Below are positions 24,053-32,423 of a stretch of DNA of 48,301 nucleotides, piece after piece (the stretch's first letter is position 1; each line of letters starts with the position of its first letter). Origin of the DNA: Alphaproteobacteria bacterium UBA1301 (GTDB taxonomy: Bacteria; Pseudomonadota; Alphaproteobacteria; Micropepsales; Micropepsaceae); the NCBI GenBank assembly GCA_002307725.1, contig DBUB01000003.1:1-48301 (forward strand), written 5' to 3'. A program made the position numbers and the translations under genes. Below the pieces are notes generated by a model. The model saw only the letters and a list, made by a program, of their open reading frames with translations, made no database searches and had not been told where the DNA came from.

Positions 24053-24266
24053 AACAAAACGACGGGCCGTCGGATCTGGCGGCTCGTTGCGTTGGGGCCG
24101 GTCGGTTCCAGTTACAATTCATCGGATATACGAGAAATGGGGAAACCTCCTGCACGGTTCAAGGGGATTTTGAAGGGTGCGACAAATCGAACAAAACATG
24201 TACAAAACAAGGAGTTGAGCCAAAAGCCGAGCGCGACCGGTTCTCAGGCGCACCATTCCGTCGCAG

Positions 24267-24302
24267 ATAAAAGAACGGCGGACCGTGCGGCCCGCCGTTC
24301 TT
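24267..24302 (-). terminator. Intrinsic terminator of the PfkB-family kinase gene
   Basis: A perfect 11-base-pair inverted repeat (24271-24281 with 24292-24302) lies 20 bases after the minus-strand kinase stop; on that strand it is followed by a T-rich TTTTAT. The rest of 24053-24270 holds no gene I can support. Confidence 0.75.
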
Positions 24303-24322
24303 CTGAGTATCTGAGCGAAATC

Positions 24323-25264
24323 CTACAGCGTCTTGACCTCGACCTGCGGCGCAAGCTGGTTGACCACGTCCGGTGAGGCGAGGCCCGTGCCGGGCGAGAG
24401 CAGAGCGGCGCAGCCGCCGGCAATCGCCATGCGGAAAGCGTCGGTCAGGCTCTTGCGCTGGGCGATCGACAGGATCAGCAGCGCGACGAAGCTGTCACCG
24501 GCGCCGACCGTGCCGCGCACTTGCACCGGCGGCGGTTTGGCGATGATCGAGATGTCGCGGCTGACCAGCATGGCGCCATCGGCTCCCATGGTGAGGGCAA
24601 CGATCTCGGCCTTGCCATTGACCACCAGATTCTTGGCGGCGGCTTGGCAGGCTTCGTTGTCGGGGGTGTCGCCGATCAGATCGGTGAACTCCGACAGGCT
24701 CGGCTTGACCAGATAACAGCCGACGTCGAGCGCGTGCTTCAGCGGCGGACCGCTGGTATCGAGCACCAGCCGGGCGCCCCCCGAAACCCGCAAATTGCGG
24801 GCGAGGCGTGCATAGAAGTCGTGCGGCACGCCGCGCGGCAGCGAGCCCGAGGCGACGGCATAGCCAGTGGACGCGGCCGCGGTCATTAGGCCGAGACCCG
24901 CCGTCCATTCCTCTTCGCCCAGCGTCGGGCCGGGCATGACGAAGCGGAACTGCTGGCCGGTCGACAAATCGTTGGCGGTGAAGTTGGCGCGGCAATCGCG
25001 GGCGATCATGAAGGACTGGTGGCGCACCTCTTCGGCCGCTACCAAGCGCTCCAGCATGTGGCCGGAGGGCCCGCCCATCGGGAAAATCGCCAGCGGCTCG
25101 CCGCCGAAGCGCTTGAGCACGCGCGCCACGTTGATGCCGCCACCGCCAGGATCGCGCCGCGTTTTGAGCGCGCGCATCTTGTGTTCGGTCATCATTTCCT
25201 TGACCGACACGCCCATGTCGATGGCCGGGTTCATCGTAAGGGTGACAATGTTCTCGGTCTTCAT
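24323..25264 (-). CDS. PfkB family sugar kinase (phosphofructokinase-like)
   Basis: Cytosolic ribokinase-fold kinase of 313 residues, in the 1-phosphofructokinase/6-phosphofructokinase-2/tagatose-6-phosphate kinase group. It starts IVTLTMNPAIDMGV, has the first signature region DPGGGGINVARVLKRFGG, VKPSLSEFTDLIGD in the middle and the anion-hole/catalytic motif GTVGAGDSFVALLI with the base Asp. The N-terminus with TMNPAID is typical of this group rather than ribokinase. It is monocistronic with its own terminator, so genome context does not decide between fructose-6-phosphate and fructose-1-phosphate. The ATG at 25264 has a GAGGACGGGA site. Confidence 0.85.
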   Translation of the reverse strand: MKTENIVTLTMNPAIDMGVSVKEMMTEHKMRALKTRRDPGGGGINVARVLKRFGGEPLAIFPMGGPSGHMLERLVAAEEVRHQSFMIARDCRANFTANDLSTGQQFRFVMPGPTLGEEEWTAGLGLMTAAASTGYAVASGSLPRGVPHDFYARLARNLRVSGGARLVLDTSGPPLKHALDVGCYLVKPSLSEFTDLIGDTPDNEACQAAAKNLVVNGKAEIVALTMGADGAMLVSRDISIIAKPPPVQVRGTVGAGDSFVALLILSIAQRKSLTDAFRMAIAGGCAALLSPGTGLASPDVVNQLAPQVEVKTL

Positions 25265-25506
25265 TCCCGTCCTCTTGAGGCCCGCCCCCTAAATGACAGC
25301 CCTGTCTTTCGGTCGATTACCATATCGCCGCGTGAGCTTGTATGCGGACGACGCTCAATTTGCGGGATTTAAGGTCACAGCTGCAAGGCGGCACGGCCCA
25401 ATTCGCCTTGTTCGCGGGCAATTCGCTAGGGTTTGTGGCAGGCTGACGCAAGATACGTTCGCCGAGATTGTGTGAACAGTGTAAACAAATCGCGAATCAC
25501 GCACCC
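25265..25506. other. Intergenic region, no gene recognised
   Basis: Together with the palindromic element that follows, this forms a 378-base gap between the divergent kinase and metallophosphoesterase genes. Short open frames here have no ribosome sites. It must hold both promoters; I did not see a clear one. Confidence 0.3.
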
Positions 25507-25630
25507 GTCATGGCCGGGCTTGACCCGGCCACCCAGGCGGTGTCGTCGTTTGGTGTGCGGCCGACAGTGCTTCGACTCAGCCGTTTTGCCAGACTCAGCG
25601 ATGGATGGCCGGGTCAAGCCCTGCCATGAC
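25507..25630. repeat. Paired palindrome of the ATGGCCGGG type
   Basis: Two inverted copies of a palindrome (about 25507-25533 and 25604-25630, core GGCCGGGCTTGACCCGGCC) flank a 70-base centre. When read as protein they give the familiar false PSWPGLTRP/GRVKPCHDG peptides that extend the next gene's open frame. This is a widespread alphaproteobacterial REP-like element. Its right arm ends 12 bases before the metallophosphoesterase start and adjoins its ribosome site. Confidence 0.8.
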
Positions 25631-25642
25631 GGAGAAGAAGAA

Positions 25643-27052
25643 ATGGGGACTTCTATGATTCTTCGCGCCAGCCTTGCCGCTGCCCTGATCCTCGCCCTGA
25701 CCGCCAATGGGGCAGAGGCTGGGCGTCGGCCCGTTGCCCCGCCAATTCCTACACCAGCGCCGGGCGCCGAAACCGTCGTGAGCTCGAGCGTTCCGCTCGC
25801 TTTCCTCAAATCGGCCTGGACCCAATACGGCCCATCTGGCGTTCTGGAGGCCCGTGCGGTTGTCGAAGGCGACCACTGTCCGGCGATGTCGGTCGATCTC
25901 CATCGCATTGCGATGCAGCCGCGCGCCAGCAAGGACGCCAACTTTATGACCGTCTGTACGGCCGTGATTGCGCCTGGCGTCAAGCAAGCCGCGCTGGTGT
26001 TTTCCGATTTCCGTGGTGGGCTGCCAATGCCGGGGGAAGAAATCAAAACCGATCTCATCCCGCTTCCCATACCCGTCGCCGATCCGCAGCGCATTGTGGT
26101 GTTCGGCGATACCGGCTGCCGGATCAAAGGCAAATCGCTGCAGGATTGCTCCAACCCGGACCTCTGGCCCTTCGCCCGGATCGCGGCCGAAGCGGCCAAG
26201 CTGAAGCCCGATCTCGTCATCCATGTCGGCGACTATCTGTACCGCGAACAGGCGTGTCCGGCCGACTTCAAGGGCTGCACCGGCACCCCGTTCGGCGACA
26301 ACTGGCCGACCTGGGACGCCGATTTCTTCGCCCCCGCCAAACCGCTGTTCGCCGCGGCGCCTTGGGTGATTGTGCGTGGCAATCACGAAGACTGCGGCCG
26401 CGCCGGTTCCGGCTTCCTTCGCCTGCTTGGGCCCTCGGCCTACTTCGATCCCAAGGCGGCGTGCGCCGAACACTTGGCGCCGTATGCCATCCCCTTTGCC
26501 GCCCTCAACATGGTGGTGAGCGACAACGCCGACGCGCCGGAGCAAAGCGTGGTGGCGAACTCGGTGCCGGTCTATCGCGCCGAAATTGCCAGTCTTGCCA
26601 AAGAGAAGACGCCGACCTGGTGGCTGCTGCACCGCCCCATCTGGGGCCTCATCTCTGGCCCGCTGAATGTTCCAATCGGCGGCAACCAGACCTTGATTGC
26701 CGCCGTTGGCAAGGACGGCATTCCGGCGCCGGTGGAATTGATGCTGTCTGGGCACATCCATACCTTTGAGGCGATCAATTACGATCCTGAGAATCATGTG
26801 CCGCCACAACTGGTCGCCGGGTTCGGCGGCGATCTGCTGGATGAGACACCGGAGAACTTACGCGGCGCCATCTTCCAGGGGGCGGCGGGCGTGCACGTTC
26901 GCGACGGTCTGTCGATTGGCGGCTTCGGCTTCGTCCTGATGACCCGCGAAGAGGATGGCTGGCGGCTCGATGTCTACGACACCCACGGCCGCATCGAGCG
27001 GATATGTCAGTTCCGCAAAGCCCGGCTCGACTGCCCGCGTGCCAAACACTGA
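25643..27052 (+). CDS. Secreted purple-acid-phosphatase-like metallophosphoesterase
   Basis: A 469-residue exported protein: a signal peptide (SMILRASLAAALILALTANG, cleavage near AEAG), an N-terminal beta-rich region, then a calcineurin-like phosphoesterase domain with VVFGDTGCRIKG, HVGDYLYREQACP, VRGNHEDCGRAG, WLLHRPIWG and MLSGHIHTFEAINY. All five metal-ligand blocks are present. Cysteines in the domain suggest a disulfide-stabilised periplasmic enzyme. The open frame starts 210 bases upstream inside repeat DNA; the ATG at 25643 follows a GGAGAAG site. It precedes the alpha-2-macroglobulin gene by 85 bases. Substrate unknown; phosphate scavenging is plausible. Confidence 0.87.
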   Translation: MGTSMILRASLAAALILALTANGAEAGRRPVAPPIPTPAPGAETVVSSSVPLAFLKSAWTQYGPSGVLEARAVVEGDHCPAMSVDLHRIAMQPRASKDANFMTVCTAVIAPGVKQAALVFSDFRGGLPMPGEEIKTDLIPLPIPVADPQRIVVFGDTGCRIKGKSLQDCSNPDLWPFARIAAEAAKLKPDLVIHVGDYLYREQACPADFKGCTGTPFGDNWPTWDADFFAPAKPLFAAAPWVIVRGNHEDCGRAGSGFLRLLGPSAYFDPKAACAEHLAPYAIPFAALNMVVSDNADAPEQSVVANSVPVYRAEIASLAKEKTPTWWLLHRPIWGLISGPLNVPIGGNQTLIAAVGKDGIPAPVELMLSGHIHTFEAINYDPENHVPPQLVAGFGGDLLDETPENLRGAIFQGAAGVHVRDGLSIGGFGFVLMTREEDGWRLDVYDTHGRIERICQFRKARLDCPRAKH

Positions 27053-27137
27053 TTCTCTTCAGCCGTTGCGTGGCGGCGCCTATCCAGACCTGCGAGATTC
27101 GCGGTAGGCTCGCGGCTGATCAAGCTGGGGGCGCGAT

Positions 27138-30100
27138 ATGGGGCAATATCGTAAGTGGTTACTCATCGGCGGTGGCGCGTTGGTCGCTATCGTTCTCGCT
27201 GTTGTCATCACGCTCTTTGTGCTGGGCAAAAACGGCAACGTCTTGGATCGCATCGCTGGTGGATTCAATTATGTGGCCTCGAACGTCACCACCGCGGCGG
27301 AAGCGAACGGTCCTTTCGCTTTCCGCAGGGTCGATATCGACACCACCAAACCGCAAGCCGAAGCCTGCATCGTCTTCACCCGGCCGCTCGATGCCTCCAG
27401 CCACACCAATTACAAGGACTACATCGCCATCGATCCCGATACCCGCGTTGCCCTGCGCGTGGTCGGCGAGCAGCTGTGCCTGAACGGTCTTGATTTTGCC
27501 AAGACCTACAACATCACGCTGAAGACGGGACTGCCGTCCACTTCCGGCGCCAAATTGTTGGAAGACGAAACCATTCCGGTCGAACTGCGCGACAAGCCCG
27601 CGATTGTGCAGTTCTCCGGCGGCATCATCCTGCCGCGCCTCAACATGAAGGGCGTGCCGCTGACCACGGTCAACGTCGCTAAGGTCAAGATCAAGCTGAT
27701 CCGCGTCGGCGACCGGCTGCTCTCACAGATCGAATCCGGCACGGTCGATGAGACCACGCTCTATTCCTATAGCGCCGAAGAGATCGAGAAGAGCCAGGGC
27801 TCGCTCGTCTGGCAAGGCACGATGGACGTTGCCAATGTCAAAAACGACACCGTGGTGACGCTGATCCCTATCGACGCTCTGCTCAAGAACAAGAAGCCCG
27901 GCGCCTATGTGCTGATCGCCACCGACGCGGCCAAGAAACCCAACACGACCACCGACGGCGACGAATACGAATCCGGCGAAATGGCGGTGCAGTGGGTCAT
28001 CGATTCCGACATGTCGCTGACCACTTTCAAGGGCGCTGGCGGGCTTTCCGTTTTCGTGCGCTCCTATGCCAGTGCCAAGCCGCTCTCGGGCGTCAAGCTG
28101 GCGCTGGTGGCGCGTAACAACAACGAGCTGGCCACCGTCAAGACCAATGGCGACGGCCGCGCCGATTTTGCTGCCGGTCTCTTGCGCGCCAAGGGCGGCG
28201 ACGAGCCGGTGGTGGTGATGGCCTATGGCGACGGCGGCGATTTCTCGTTCATCGATTTGCGCCGCTCGGCCTTCGATCTCACCGATCGCGGCGTCAGTGG
28301 CCGCGAAGTGCCCGGACCGCTCGATGCCTTCCTTTATACCGAACGCGGCGTTTATCGCGGCGGCGAAAATGTTTATCTCACGGCGCTGCTGCGCGATCGC
28401 ATCGGGGCGGCGGCGACGGCGCCGCTGACCCTGGTGGCGACGCGTCCTGACGGTCTTGAAGTCGGCCGCGTGACGATTGCGGGCAACGCATTGCAAGCCG
28501 GATCGGCGGCATGGAAGCTGCCGCTCAGTTCCAGTGCACCGCACGGCCGCTGGCAGATCGCCGCTTATGTCGATACCTCGAAAGATGCAGAACCGGTCGG
28601 CCGCGTGCAGTTCGATGTGCAGGACTTCGTGCCGCAAAAGCTGAAGGTCGTGCTCACCGCCGAAACCAAAGCGGTTAAGCCCGGCGAGCAGATCAAAGTG
28701 AAAGCGGAAAGCCGCTTTCTTTATGGCGCTCCGGCCTCCGGTCTAACCAGCGAAGGCGAAGCGCGCATCACCGTCAACCCGACGCCGTTCGAGGCTTACA
28801 AGGGCTGGCAGTTCGGCCGCATGGACGACAAGTTCTCCGACGTCGACGTGCAGCTGAAAGTGCCGGCGACCGATGCCGCGGGCGTCACCACCGCCACAGG
28901 TACGGTCGGGGAACTCGCCGAAACGACGCTGCCGCTGCGTGCCCGCATCCGCGTCGCTATCCATGAACCCGGCGGCCGCATCACGGCGAAAACCACCGAA
29001 ATTCCGGTCCAGAATCATGAAGTGCTGATCGGCATCCGTTCCGAATTCGATGGCAACAGCATCGGCGAAGGCCAGCGCGCCAATTTCCAGGTGGTCGCGC
29101 TCAATGCCTCGGGCAAGCGCGTCGATCTAAACGGCGTCACCTATTCCTGGGTGCGCGAAGACACGACCTATCAATGGTACCAGGACGAAGGCAATTGGAA
29201 ATACAAGTCGGTCACCCGTGATCGCCTCGTTACCTCCGGCACCATTAAGATCGGCGCGCGCGCGCCCTTGAAGATGGGGCAGGCGATGGCGTGGGGCACG
29301 TATCGTCTGACGCTGAGCGATGCCAAATCCGGTGCCGCGTCGTCATTCCGTTATTATTCCGGCTGGGCGGCATCGAGTGCGGGCGACCGTCCCGATCGCA
29401 TTCCGGTGGCGGCCGACAAGCCGACCTATCGGGTGGGCGAAACCGCGCATGTCCGCCTCAAGCCGACCGCAGGTGGCAAGGCGCTGATCGTGGTGGCCAG
29501 CGACAAGGTCTTTCTGTCCAAGACCGTCGATGCCCCGGCGGGCGGCGCGACGATCGATATTCCAGTCTCAGGCGATTGGGGCGCGGGCGCTTATGTGCTG
29601 GTCACCGATTACCGTCCGCTCAACGACGCGAGCGGGCATGAACCGGTGCGGTCGGTGGGTCTGGTTTGGCTGGCGCTCGACAACGCGCCGCGCACGCTGA
29701 CAACGCTGATCGGCGGGCCTAAGCAGATTCTACCGCGCCAGAAGCTGGTCATTCCGGTGTGGGTGAAGGGTCTCGGCAGCGGCGAAACGGCGTTCCTCAC
29801 GCTGGCCGCGGTGGACGAAGGCATCCTGCAACTCACCGATTACAAATCGCCCGATCCCAATTCCTATTACTTCGGCAAGCGCCGTCTCGGGGTCGAAATG
29901 CGCGACGATTACGGCCGCCTGATCAAGCCCGAAAAGGGAGCAGTCGGGCCGATGCGCGAAGGCGGCGATATGTTCGGCGGCCGCTCGCTGGCGGTGGTGC
30001 CGGTGAAAACGGTATCGCTGTATTCCGGTCTGGTGAAAGTCGGCGCCAACGGCCTCGCCAACATTCCGGTCGACGTGCCGGATTTCAACGGCGAGCTGCG

Positions 30101-32012
30101 CCTGATGGCGGTGGCGGTCACGGCGGGCAAGCTTGGCCGTGCTGATCGTCCGCTGACGGTGCGCGACGCCGTGGTGGCCGACATCGTCCTGCCGCGCTTC
30201 CTGGCGCCGGGCGACAAGGCCCAAGCCGCGCTCAATCTCAACAATGTCGAAGGCAAGCCGGGGGACTACACCGCGGTTGTCACTGCCTCCGGTCCGGTCG
30301 GCATCGGCCAGTCGGTCATCAAGCAGGCGCTGGCGCGCGGTCAGCGCGTGCTGGTGCCGGTGGAGGTTTCCGGCCGCGGCATCGGCATCGCCAATGTCAG
30401 CCTGAAACTCACGGGGCCGGGTGGCTTCAATGTCACCCATTCCTGGGGCATCGAAGTGTGGGCGCCGCAGCTCGACATCGCGCGCGAAGACCTCCAGCCG
30501 CTGCCGGCGGGCAAAAGCTGGGTCGCGAACAAAGGTCTCATCGGCGACATCGTGCCGGGAACCCAGACCGTCGCGCTCACCGTCTCGGCGGCGCACGGCT
30601 TTGCTAATGTGCCGGGCCTTTTGAAGTGGCTCGACAAATATCCCTACGGCTGCATCGAACAGACCACGTCAGCGGCGATGCCGCTGCTCGTCTTCAACGA
30701 CATGGCCGATCTCGCCGGGCTGCCGAAGGATCAAGCCTTGCGCGAACGCGAGCAAAAGGCGGTCAATGCCGTGCTCGACATGCAGAATCCGGGCGGCAAT
30801 TTCGGCATGTGGGGCGCAGGCTCCGATGCCGAGCCGTGGATCAGCGCTTATGCGCTCGATTTCCTGATGGCCGCCAAGGATAAGGGTTACATCGTGCCCA
30901 ATGACGCCTTGCGCCGCGGCACCGCGTGGCTGAAACGCACCGCGTCGTCCACCAGCCATGACGACGCCACCCGCGCCTATTCCTTCTATCTGCTCGCGCG
31001 GGCCGGTCAGGTGAACATTTCCGACCTGCGCTACTTCTCCGACACGCGCGGGCCGGAGTGGAACACCGTCATTGCGGCGGCGCTCACCGGCGCGGCAGCC
31101 TCTGCCGTGGGTGACCGTTCGCGCACGGCCTATGCCTTTGGCCGCGCTCGCGACATCGCTTTCAAGCCCAATCCCAAGTATCCGAACGGTGTTTATGGCT
31201 CCTATCTGCGCGACGTTTCGGCGGCGACGGCGTTGGCGGCCGAAAGCGGCATGTCGGGTCTGATCCCGGCCTTCCTCAGCAAGGTCGAGAACATCAACAT
31301 GCGGCTCAACACCACCACTACCCAGGAAAAGGCCTGGATGCTGCGCGCCGCCTATGAGCTTTCCAAGCAGCGCACCAAGTTGACCATTCTGGTCAACGGC
31401 CAGCCGGCGCAACCGCGGGGTGGGGCGATCCGGCTGACGCCGTCGTATGGCCAGCTTGAGGCGGGCCTCACCTTCCTCAACAAGGGCGATGCCGGTGTCT
31501 GGCGCACCTCCTCGGTGCAAGGGTTGCCGTCGGTGCCGTTGCCGGCGGTAGCGAGCGGGCTGACGCTGACCAAGGCGGCCTGGACGCTGTCCGGGTCTCC
31601 GGCCGATCTGCACGCTCTGCATCAGAACGACCGTGTCATCATCGAGCTTACCGGCCATCTGCCTAACAACTTTGCGCGGCAGGTGGGAGTGATCGATCTG
31701 CTCCCGGCCGGGTTCGAGATCGAGCAAGTGCTGAAGGGCGAGGACGGCAAGCCGTACAATCTGAACGGCACGCTGACCGACCTCTCCATGGCCGACAAAC
31801 GCGACGACCGCTTTGTGGCGGCCTTCACGCTCGGCGCGCGGTACGAGTCCGGCAACAAAGCGGGCGAGGTTCAACCCGGTTTCCGCGCCGCTTATGTGGT
31901 GCGGGCGGTCGGTGTCGGCAGTTTCGTTTATCCAGCGGCGATGGCCGAAGACATGTATGCGCCGGGCGTGATGGCACGCACGGCGATGGGAACGATCACC
32001 ATCAAGCCGTAG
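27138..32012 (+). CDS. Bacterial alpha-2-macroglobulin (YfhM-type)
   Basis: A 1624-residue periplasmic protein that traps proteases attacking the envelope. It has a membrane anchor at about 8-30 instead of the lipoprotein signal of the E. coli homologue, then MG-type domains, including the SGREVPGPLDAFLYTERGVYRGGENVYL segment and the A2M domain around GELRLMAVAVTAGKLG, and the thioester motif GCIEQTTS with Cys1172 and Gln1175. The thioester domain with helical repeats (PGGNFGMWGAGSDAEPWISAYALDFL) follows. Length and order are typical. pbpC lies downstream, the usual partner: the trap and the PBP1C repair enzyme are thought to act together. The start ATG at 27138 has a GGGGG site. Confidence 0.93.
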   Translation: MGQYRKWLLIGGGALVAIVLAVVITLFVLGKNGNVLDRIAGGFNYVASNVTTAAEANGPFAFRRVDIDTTKPQAEACIVFTRPLDASSHTNYKDYIAIDPDTRVALRVVGEQLCLNGLDFAKTYNITLKTGLPSTSGAKLLEDETIPVELRDKPAIVQFSGGIILPRLNMKGVPLTTVNVAKVKIKLIRVGDRLLSQIESGTVDETTLYSYSAEEIEKSQGSLVWQGTMDVANVKNDTVVTLIPIDALLKNKKPGAYVLIATDAAKKPNTTTDGDEYESGEMAVQWVIDSDMSLTTFKGAGGLSVFVRSYASAKPLSGVKLALVARNNNELATVKTNGDGRADFAAGLLRAKGGDEPVVVMAYGDGGDFSFIDLRRSAFDLTDRGVSGREVPGPLDAFLYTERGVYRGGENVYLTALLRDRIGAAATAPLTLVATRPDGLEVGRVTIAGNALQAGSAAWKLPLSSSAPHGRWQIAAYVDTSKDAEPVGRVQFDVQDFVPQKLKVVLTAETKAVKPGEQIKVKAESRFLYGAPASGLTSEGEARITVNPTPFEAYKGWQFGRMDDKFSDVDVQLKVPATDAAGVTTATGTVGELAETTLPLRARIRVAIHEPGGRITAKTTEIPVQNHEVLIGIRSEFDGNSIGEGQRANFQVVALNASGKRVDLNGVTYSWVREDTTYQWYQDEGNWKYKSVTRDRLVTSGTIKIGARAPLKMGQAMAWGTYRLTLSDAKSGAASSFRYYSGWAASSAGDRPDRIPVAADKPTYRVGETAHVRLKPTAGGKALIVVASDKVFLSKTVDAPAGGATIDIPVSGDWGAGAYVLVTDYRPLNDASGHEPVRSVGLVWLALDNAPRTLTTLIGGPKQILPRQKLVIPVWVKGLGSGETAFLTLAAVDEGILQLTDYKSPDPNSYYFGKRRLGVEMRDDYGRLIKPEKGAVGPMREGGDMFGGRSLAVVPVKTVSLYSGLVKVGANGLANIPVDVPDFNGELRLMAVAVTAGKLGRADRPLTVRDAVVADIVLPRFLAPGDKAQAALNLNNVEGKPGDYTAVVTASGPVGIGQSVIKQALARGQRVLVPVEVSGRGIGIANVSLKLTGPGGFNVTHSWGIEVWAPQLDIAREDLQPLPAGKSWVANKGLIGDIVPGTQTVALTVSAAHGFANVPGLLKWLDKYPYGCIEQTTSAAMPLLVFNDMADLAGLPKDQALREREQKAVNAVLDMQNPGGNFGMWGAGSDAEPWISAYALDFLMAAKDKGYIVPNDALRRGTAWLKRTASSTSHDDATRAYSFYLLARAGQVNISDLRYFSDTRGPEWNTVIAAALTGAAASAVGDRSRTAYAFGRARDIAFKPNPKYPNGVYGSYLRDVSAATALAAESGMSGLIPAFLSKVENINMRLNTTTTQEKAWMLRAAYELSKQRTKLTILVNGQPAQPRGGAIRLTPSYGQLEAGLTFLNKGDAGVWRTSSVQGLPSVPLPAVASGLTLTKAAWTLSGSPADLHALHQNDRVIIELTGHLPNNFARQVGVIDLLPAGFEIEQVLKGEDGKPYNLNGTLTDLSMADKRDDRFVAAFTLGARYESGNKAGEVQPGFRAAYVVRAVGVGSFVYPAAMAEDMYAPGVMARTAMGTITIKP

Positions 32013-32013
32013 G

Positions 32014-32108
32014 AGCGCTTCCCGAAAAGTGCCCGCGCGCGTTGCGCGCTATTTAAGAGTAGACGTGCAAAGCACGTCGGGCGGTTTTCGGATAAGAAGC
32101 GCGACCAA
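32014..32108. repeat. Family A intergenic palindrome, long form (copy 3)
   Basis: It begins two bases after the alpha-2-macroglobulin stop and is the inverted counterpart of the element at 18311-18408, including the two inner hairpins (GCGCGCGTTGCGCGC and GACGTGCAAAGCACGTC). It ends 12 bases before the next start codon. Confidence 0.85.
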
Positions 32109-32120
32109 AAAGAGGACAAC

Positions 32121-32315
32121 ATGGCCGAGAAAAAGTTCGGCGGGCCGAAATACTTCACTCTGGGCGCTTTGTGGTGGTTCGTCATCGCGGGCGTCATGGG
32201 GGTTTTGCACTTGATCTTTCCGGGTCTGGTCGAAACGCCGCTCGTGGTCGTTTTTGCGGTGCTGATTGCCTTGGCCGGTTCCTTCGCCATCGTCTATTTT
32301 GCGCGGACGAAATAA
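32121..32315 (+). CDS. Small two-helix membrane protein between A2M and pbpC
   Basis: A 64-residue protein of unknown function. It has a Lys-rich start (MAEKKFGGPKY), two membrane helices at about 13-33 and 39-60 with a short loop, and a positively charged end (YFARTK), so both ends are probably cytoplasmic. The ATG at 32121 has a GAGGAC site 6 bases upstream and the helix pattern is natural, which supports a real gene. It lies between the A2M and pbpC genes, all in the same direction, and may act with them at the inner membrane. No family recognised. Confidence 0.7.
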   Translation: MAEKKFGGPKYFTLGALWWFVIAGVMGVLHLIFPGLVETPLVVVFAVLIALAGSFAIVYFARTK

Positions 32316-32350
32316 CAGGCGCCGTTGTGACCCAATCGATTCGCCAAAGC

Positions 32351-32402
32351 CTGTCATTCCCGGCCGAGCGCTTCGCGCCGATCTCTCGGCCGGGGATGAC
32401 AG
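32351..32402. repeat. Palindrome of the CATTCCCGGCCGAG type
   Basis: Eighteen-base arms (32351-32368 and 32385-32402) pair with a single GU mismatch around a 16-base centre. It ends 21 bases before the pbpC start, so it lies in the leader. It is distinct from the other repeat families in the window. Confidence 0.75.
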
Positions 32403-32423
32403 ATTGGTTGTGGTAGTCGGACG

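Noticed and set aside
24176..24205. GAAC-N7-GTAC resembling an alphaproteobacterial SOS box near 24190
   Set aside because: One mismatch to GAAC-N7-GAAC and no gene starts in the right place, so not reported as a LexA site.
25507..25630. Possible CRISPR repeats from recurring palindromes
   Set aside because: The repeats are isolated inverted pairs of several families, not evenly spaced direct repeats; no cas genes are present.
25433..25642. N-terminal extension of 70 residues on the metallophosphoesterase frame
   Set aside because: It is translation of the paired palindrome (PSWPGLTRP and GRVKPCHDG peptides) with no ribosome site; the signal peptide begins at the ATG at 25643.
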